NCBI GenBank assembly: GCA_018466975.1
Contig: CM031562.1
Location: forward strand, 1,550,001 to 1,614,000
DNA: 64,000 nt
Direction of reading: 5' to 3'
DNA from: Sparassis latifolia
Lineage: Eukaryota; Basidiomycota; Agaricomycetes; Polyporales; Sparassidaceae
Shown here: positions 60,329 to 64,000 of the stretch, piece by piece
Layout of the letters: each line of letters begins with the position of its first letter
Position numbering within the stretch: the first letter of the stretch is position 1
Notes under the pieces: generated by a model
Told to the model about the DNA's origin: nothing
The model's input: only the letters and a program-made list of their open reading frames with translations
The model's database searches: none
Position numbers and translations under genes: made by a program

Positions 60329-61155
60329 CTAGAGCTTTCTCGTATCATCACTAAAGTCTTCGTCGAGCTCAGCGGCAATACCTGCCTGTGTCATAGCTTT
60401 GACATGAATGCCTCTGCTGCGAATCCATGCGCGGACTTCTCCTACACCCCTTTCCGCCTGCACTAATTGTGTTCGCGCTCTCCTCAACTCTGCCCGATAC
60501 AGATGGAGTTGTGTGAGACTGCGCCGAACAGCATCCTCCATGGAAACGTGGAAACGTATGAAATTAGCTGACTACGCCAACTACGTGGCTCAGGTACAGA
60601 TAGCACCTCGTCAGCTACAGCTAAAGTATGTATGGTAAAGTAAAGTAAAGCAATGCAACAGTAAAGTCCTTCTGCAGCTGGCACACTTCAAGTGGCTTTG
60701 CTGATCCCGTGCCCTGCGGAGGCGCTCCGCATCGTCTGCCGTCTCTGGGAAGCCCTTTATAGACAGTAGCTCGCGGACAACTGCGATCTAAAGATATGAT
60801 CGGTGTATGTCACAGACTTCAGTTAGTGAACCGTTCATACCGTAGATGGCGTAGCACTACTTTGGGTAGAGTCTAGTGTATTATACTCCAAGCCGCCTGC
60901 ATTGGTCGGTGCGATTTCAGGGACCGGTTTGTCACTCGCAGTGGCAAGAATCGGTTGGGGACTTGCAGCATGGATGTTGGGTGGTCCTACTGCACCGGCA
61001 CCGGGCACGCATGAGGGGAAATGGAGTAGAAATGTAGGCGTGCCCTGAGAGCGAGGCATCAAGGAACGTAATTTGCGGAAGATAGTGGAGATGCGGAAGT
61101 CGTTTCTATGTACGAGAAGAGGTGAGGTGCCCTTCACAATGAACTTGGTGAACGG
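60329..61155 (-). CDS. Unrecognised gene with a C-terminal coiled coil; 5' end not resolved
   Basis: I do not recognise a family. At least three minus-strand exons can be read. One starts at 61155 after a CAG acceptor (PFTKFIVKGTSPLLVHR, ISTIFRKLRSLMP, then a Pro/Ala-rich segment). A second lies at about 60790-60700 (IAVVRELLSIKGFPETADDA, ERLRRARDQQSHLK). A last exon contains MEDAVRRSLTQLHLYRAELR and RARTQLVQAERGVGEVRAWI and ends DDTRKL with TAG at 60329-60331. The last exon is a strongly helical, Arg/Glu/Leu heptad-like coiled coil. A first exon with the start codon should lie between 61156 and 61375. The splice between the second and last exons is unresolved. Confidence 0.45.
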
Positions 61156-61375
61156 CTGTGCTCAGAGGGAAGTGGAAATATGTGTCGAGGAAGAGCAATT
61201 GAACCTGAAGTATCCTTGATTCTGGGAAACAGGAGATACAAGAATAGATCAATTCACAAGAAGCATAAAAATTGGTCGATTGTACAGTCAAGCGTATTGA
61301 GGTAAGTATGACTTCTGGATCCCGTGCCAGTACAACCCCAGGGTGCCTTGTACAAGGACTGCATGGTCAAGTTAC

Positions 61376-63916
61376 TTAGTTGGCATAGACGACTTCGACA
61401 AACCTCTCATCATCGTTCATCATGGGACCCGCGCCCGTCCTTGAATATGGCATTGGGGGGGCGTCGAGGTCCCAATCCCTTCTCAGACGGTTGTAGATCA
61501 GCTTGAGACTCGTCGCCGCGCCCTTCTCCAGCACCAGATGTAGTGCTAAGACGTATCCCGTCACCGCCTGTATGGGTGTCGGCCGATGCACCTCTACGCG
61601 GAAGGTCACACCTTTGCTGATAGACATGACGCTCGATGGAGCTCGCGAATCGTCCAGCCTGCAACGGAGCGTGAGCGTGTCCGATGTCGTGCCATCGGAT
61701 GCCGCGTACGCCAGGGCGACGGACACCCCCATCCGTTCAAGAAGCTGCCGGCACGCCTCCCGCGAGCGGTATGCGTCAGCCACAGAAAGGAGCTGATAAA
61801 TGGTGGGCTTGAACTTGAACAGGTTGCCGAACCAGCGACGCTTCAGCGTGCCGGGCAGCACAAAGGATCCTTCCGAGACAGCTGACGCGGGGGACATGGG
61901 CGACAGATGGGCACTGCGCTTCTTCTTGAGCCGTGCACGCTCGCTGCTCGGCGGTTCGAGGATGTGCACTCGTCGGTCGGTCGTCCTGCTGCTGTCGCTG
62001 CGCATCGACGACTTCTGATCGGGCGTGCTGTAGTCTTCACTACCCCAAGTTGTCTTTACGCGCAAGCGTGGCACCTGGAGCGCGTTCTCCTTGTCAGAGT
62101 CCACGTCCGAGCACTGCTGAGGACGTCGCCTGATGCTGAGAGGCCTGACTGTGTTGGTGTCCTCTGAGACCTTGGTCCCTGCGTAGACTGCAGTGTTTAT
62201 ATCATCTCTCGGATGCCGCTGCAATTCTCCTAGGAAGACTCTGCGATGACCTGCAGCAAGTGGTGTGGGGGGCGGAGCACCCACATGCCGTGGAGAAAGT
62301 ACAGGATCGTTCTCAGGATAGCCTCGACGTGGAGAACCTTCACCCGCCTGCATGACGCTCAGGTGTTCGACGATTTGATGGAAGAATTGCTGGATGCGTT
62401 CGTCTTGCATCTCCGGGACCTGCAATGTCGGAGTCACGTAGGCAGCATTGGGAGAGAGAAGAGACGACATTGGCGTAGCAGGTGGGGCCAAATGGTTGAA
62501 CTGCGGACGCGGGCTAAAGGGTATGGCGGCAGGAGCAGCCTGGCTGGAGCCAGCGAAACCTATGTCCAGCAGCGACATCTGCCGCATCCGACTGAGGCCC
62601 GAGCTGGAGTTCGGTATGACGACGGCACGCGCGGCTCGACGAGGCGTAGGAGGGCCTGTACGAGGGGGAAGAGACTCATGCAGCTCACGGGGAGTGTCGC
62701 GGGTTGCAGAAGCCTTCTTCGTCCGCTTCTTGGACGAACGCTTTACCGCCAGTTTCTCCTCCTCCTCGTCGTAGTTCTCCAGATGCTTGGCGCGGTATCG
62801 AATGAGCAAGTGGTACACGCCCTTCTCCCACGAAGACTTGTCGTTCGTCAGGCTCGCGACGATCTCCTCGTCTGGGGTTCCGTACCACAGTGTGCGCAGG
62901 TTCGCGAAGATGTCCGGATCTACACTCAAAGCGCTGCTAAGTGGCCTGGCGATATCGTCCAGGTTCGGGATGTCGCAATTCATCTCCTTCGGTTTCTGCG
63001 AAGTGTAGAACGGATGAGAGAGAATTTCGGGGATCGTGATGCGCTTTGCGACATTCTTCTGGAGCATCTTCGTGATGAGGTCCTTGGCGCGCGTGTCTAT
63101 GTCCGTCGGCATGGTGTACTTCCCGATCTTCACTTTCTCGAGGAGAGTAGGCAAGTCCTCGTCGTCGAAGGGCAGTCTCCCCGCAAGCAGAGCGTAGAGG
63201 ATGACACCACAGGACCAGATGTCAGAGGAAGCTCCGTTATATGCACAGCCCATAATAACTTCTGGTGCGGCGTAATGCGGGCTTCCACACGCGGTTTGCA
63301 GGAGGTTGCTCTTGCCCTGCCAGGCTGCCATACCGAAGTCTGCAACCTTGATATTCTTATCACGATCGAGAAGGAGATTCTCGGGCTTCAGATCACGGTG
63401 GGCGATGTTGAAGCGGTGGCAGTAGTGAACAGCCGTGATGATCTGCTGGAAGTATCCGAGCGCTTCCGCGGACGAGAGCCTGCCCTTGTTGCACAGGTAG
63501 TCGAAGAGCTCGCCTCCTTCGACGTATTCAAGTATAAGGTAGAGCTCAGTGGAGGTCTCCCAGACATCGTGGAGACGCATGATGTTGGGATGCTCGATGA
63601 GTTTCATGATGACGATCTCGCGCTCGATGCTATGGAGAATACGTTCCGCCTCGTCTCCGAGACTGTGGAGCGACATTCTCGAGTTCATAATCGAGTTCTT
63701 GGACACAATCTTCACCGCTGCGTATTCGCCGGTTTTTGAGTGTCTGGCGATCCTGACTCGTCCTGAGAGACGCGGTGTATGAGACAGGTGTGAATGACAA
63801 TATAGCGGTTGAATACCTGAGCTTCCTTTCCCGATAGTTCTTCCGACTTTCCAAAGACCTATCATCTTTGGATCATATTCCTTTTTGTTCCGGCGAGGAA
63901 TGTGAGATGCGTCCAT
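61376..63916 (-). CDS. GIN4: Gin4/Nim1-family protein kinase with C-terminal KA1-like domain
   Basis: A bud-neck/cortical CAMK-class kinase (Gin4/Hsl1/Cdr2 group) that couples septin organisation to mitotic entry. The start MDASHIPRRNKKEYDPKMIG leads into the kinase domain. Its features are WKVGRTIGKGSSG joined to RVRIARHSKTGEYAAVKIV across a 54-nt intron (63763-63816), the HRDLKPENLLLD catalytic loop, VADFGMAAWQG, ACGSPHYAAPEVI and SSDIWSCGVILYALLAGRLP. The UBA-like part is IFANLRTLWYGTPDEEIVAS with WEKGVYHLLIRYRAKHLEN. The long middle is disordered and Ser/Pro-rich. The C-terminus (WFGNLFKFKPTIYQLLSVAD, SKGVTFRVEVHRPTPIQAV, IYNRLRRDWDLDA) is KA1-like membrane-binding. The end is VEVVYAN with TAA at 61376-61378. 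An upstream start beyond 64000 cannot be excluded. Confidence 0.92.
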   Translation of the reverse strand: MDASHIPRRNKKEYDPKMIGLWKVGRTIGKGSSGIQPLYCHSHLSHTPRLSGRVRIARHSKTGEYAAVKIVSKNSIMNSRMSLHSLGDEAERILHSIEREIVIMKLIEHPNIMRLHDVWETSTELYLILEYVEGGELFDYLCNKGRLSSAEALGYFQQIITAVHYCHRFNIAHRDLKPENLLLDRDKNIKVADFGMAAWQGKSNLLQTACGSPHYAAPEVIMGCAYNGASSDIWSCGVILYALLAGRLPFDDEDLPTLLEKVKIGKYTMPTDIDTRAKDLITKMLQKNVAKRITIPEILSHPFYTSQKPKEMNCDIPNLDDIARPLSSALSVDPDIFANLRTLWYGTPDEEIVASLTNDKSSWEKGVYHLLIRYRAKHLENYDEEEEKLAVKRSSKKRTKKASATRDTPRELHESLPPRTGPPTPRRAARAVVIPNSSSGLSRMRQMSLLDIGFAGSSQAAPAAIPFSPRPQFNHLAPPATPMSSLLSPNAAYVTPTLQVPEMQDERIQQFFHQIVEHLSVMQAGEGSPRRGYPENDPVLSPRHVGAPPPTPLAAGHRRVFLGELQRHPRDDINTAVYAGTKVSEDTNTVRPLSIRRRPQQCSDVDSDKENALQVPRLRVKTTWGSEDYSTPDQKSSMRSDSSRTTDRRVHILEPPSSERARLKKKRSAHLSPMSPASAVSEGSFVLPGTLKRRWFGNLFKFKPTIYQLLSVADAYRSREACRQLLERMGVSVALAYAASDGTTSDTLTLRCRLDDSRAPSSVMSISKGVTFRVEVHRPTPIQAVTGYVLALHLVLEKGAATSLKLIYNRLRRDWDLDAPPMPYSRTGAGPMMNDDERFVEVVYAN

Positions 63917-64000
63917 GGTATCTGTCACGTTCGGATGGTGTCTGGTGAGCAGGGAATCTGAGGGCTGCACTTGCGAAAGACGGTGAAAGATGAGGGGCAA

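Overview
This is a gene-dense nuclear segment of a filamentous basidiomycete, most likely an agaricomycete. The evidence is short (about 45-75 nt) GT-AG introns in nearly every gene, very short intergenic gaps, N-terminal extensions and domain orders typical of Agaricomycetes, and a single-copy gene content with no bacterial operon logic. All coordinates are spans from start codon to stop codon and include introns. Exon borders were read by eye from splice signals and protein continuity.

Layout, left to right. 0-13 kb: an F-BAR/DEP RhoGAP running off the left edge (-), mitoribosomal protein mL44 (-), vacuolar carboxypeptidase S (+), a three-LIM RhoGAP of the Lrg1 type (+) and ribosomal protein S15/uS19 (-). 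13-20 kb: acidic ribosomal protein P2 (+, divergent from S15), a 2.2-kb gene-free AT-richer stretch, a Zn2Cys6 transcription factor (+) and V-ATPase subunit G (-). 20-30 kb: symplekin/Pta1 (+), Pol III subunit Rpc53 (-), xanthine phosphoribosyltransferase (+) and a mitoferrin-type carrier (+). 30-43 kb: TAF10 (-), an ORF-free TATA-led segment, a Gfo/Idh/MocA oxidoreductase (-), SAGA subunit Hfi1/Ada1 (-), a makorin E3 ligase (+), an Slt2/Mpk1 MAP kinase (+), Nbp35 (-) and SAGA subunit Sgf73 (-). 43-44.3 kb: a nest of transposon relics (a MITE abutted by a solo LTR with target duplication, plus a foldback). 44-64 kb: a BTB/POZ protein (+), glycogen debranching enzyme (+), decapping activator Pat1 (+), a type II membrane glycosyltransferase-like protein (-), Tma16 (+), an unrecognised gene (-) and a Gin4/Nim1-type kinase (-).

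Most genes are housekeeping. Two functional themes recur: SAGA/TFIID (TAF10, Hfi1 and Sgf73 within 13 kb) and Rho1/cell-wall-integrity and polarity signalling (Lrg1-type and Rgd2-type RhoGAPs, Slt2 MAPK, Gin4-type kinase). The most interesting non-coding signals are five ACGCGT boxes plus a CRE packed into 146 bp upstream of the glycogen debranching enzyme, the nested MITE/solo LTR, and a structured ORF-free unit near 30.7-31.06 kb. The MAP kinase gene has 5-, 10- and 17-nt microexons and an apparent one-base frameshift inside its catalytic loop. I saw no exotic new multi-gene system; the window reads as ordinary fungal euchromatin with a few unusual regulatory and gene-structure features.
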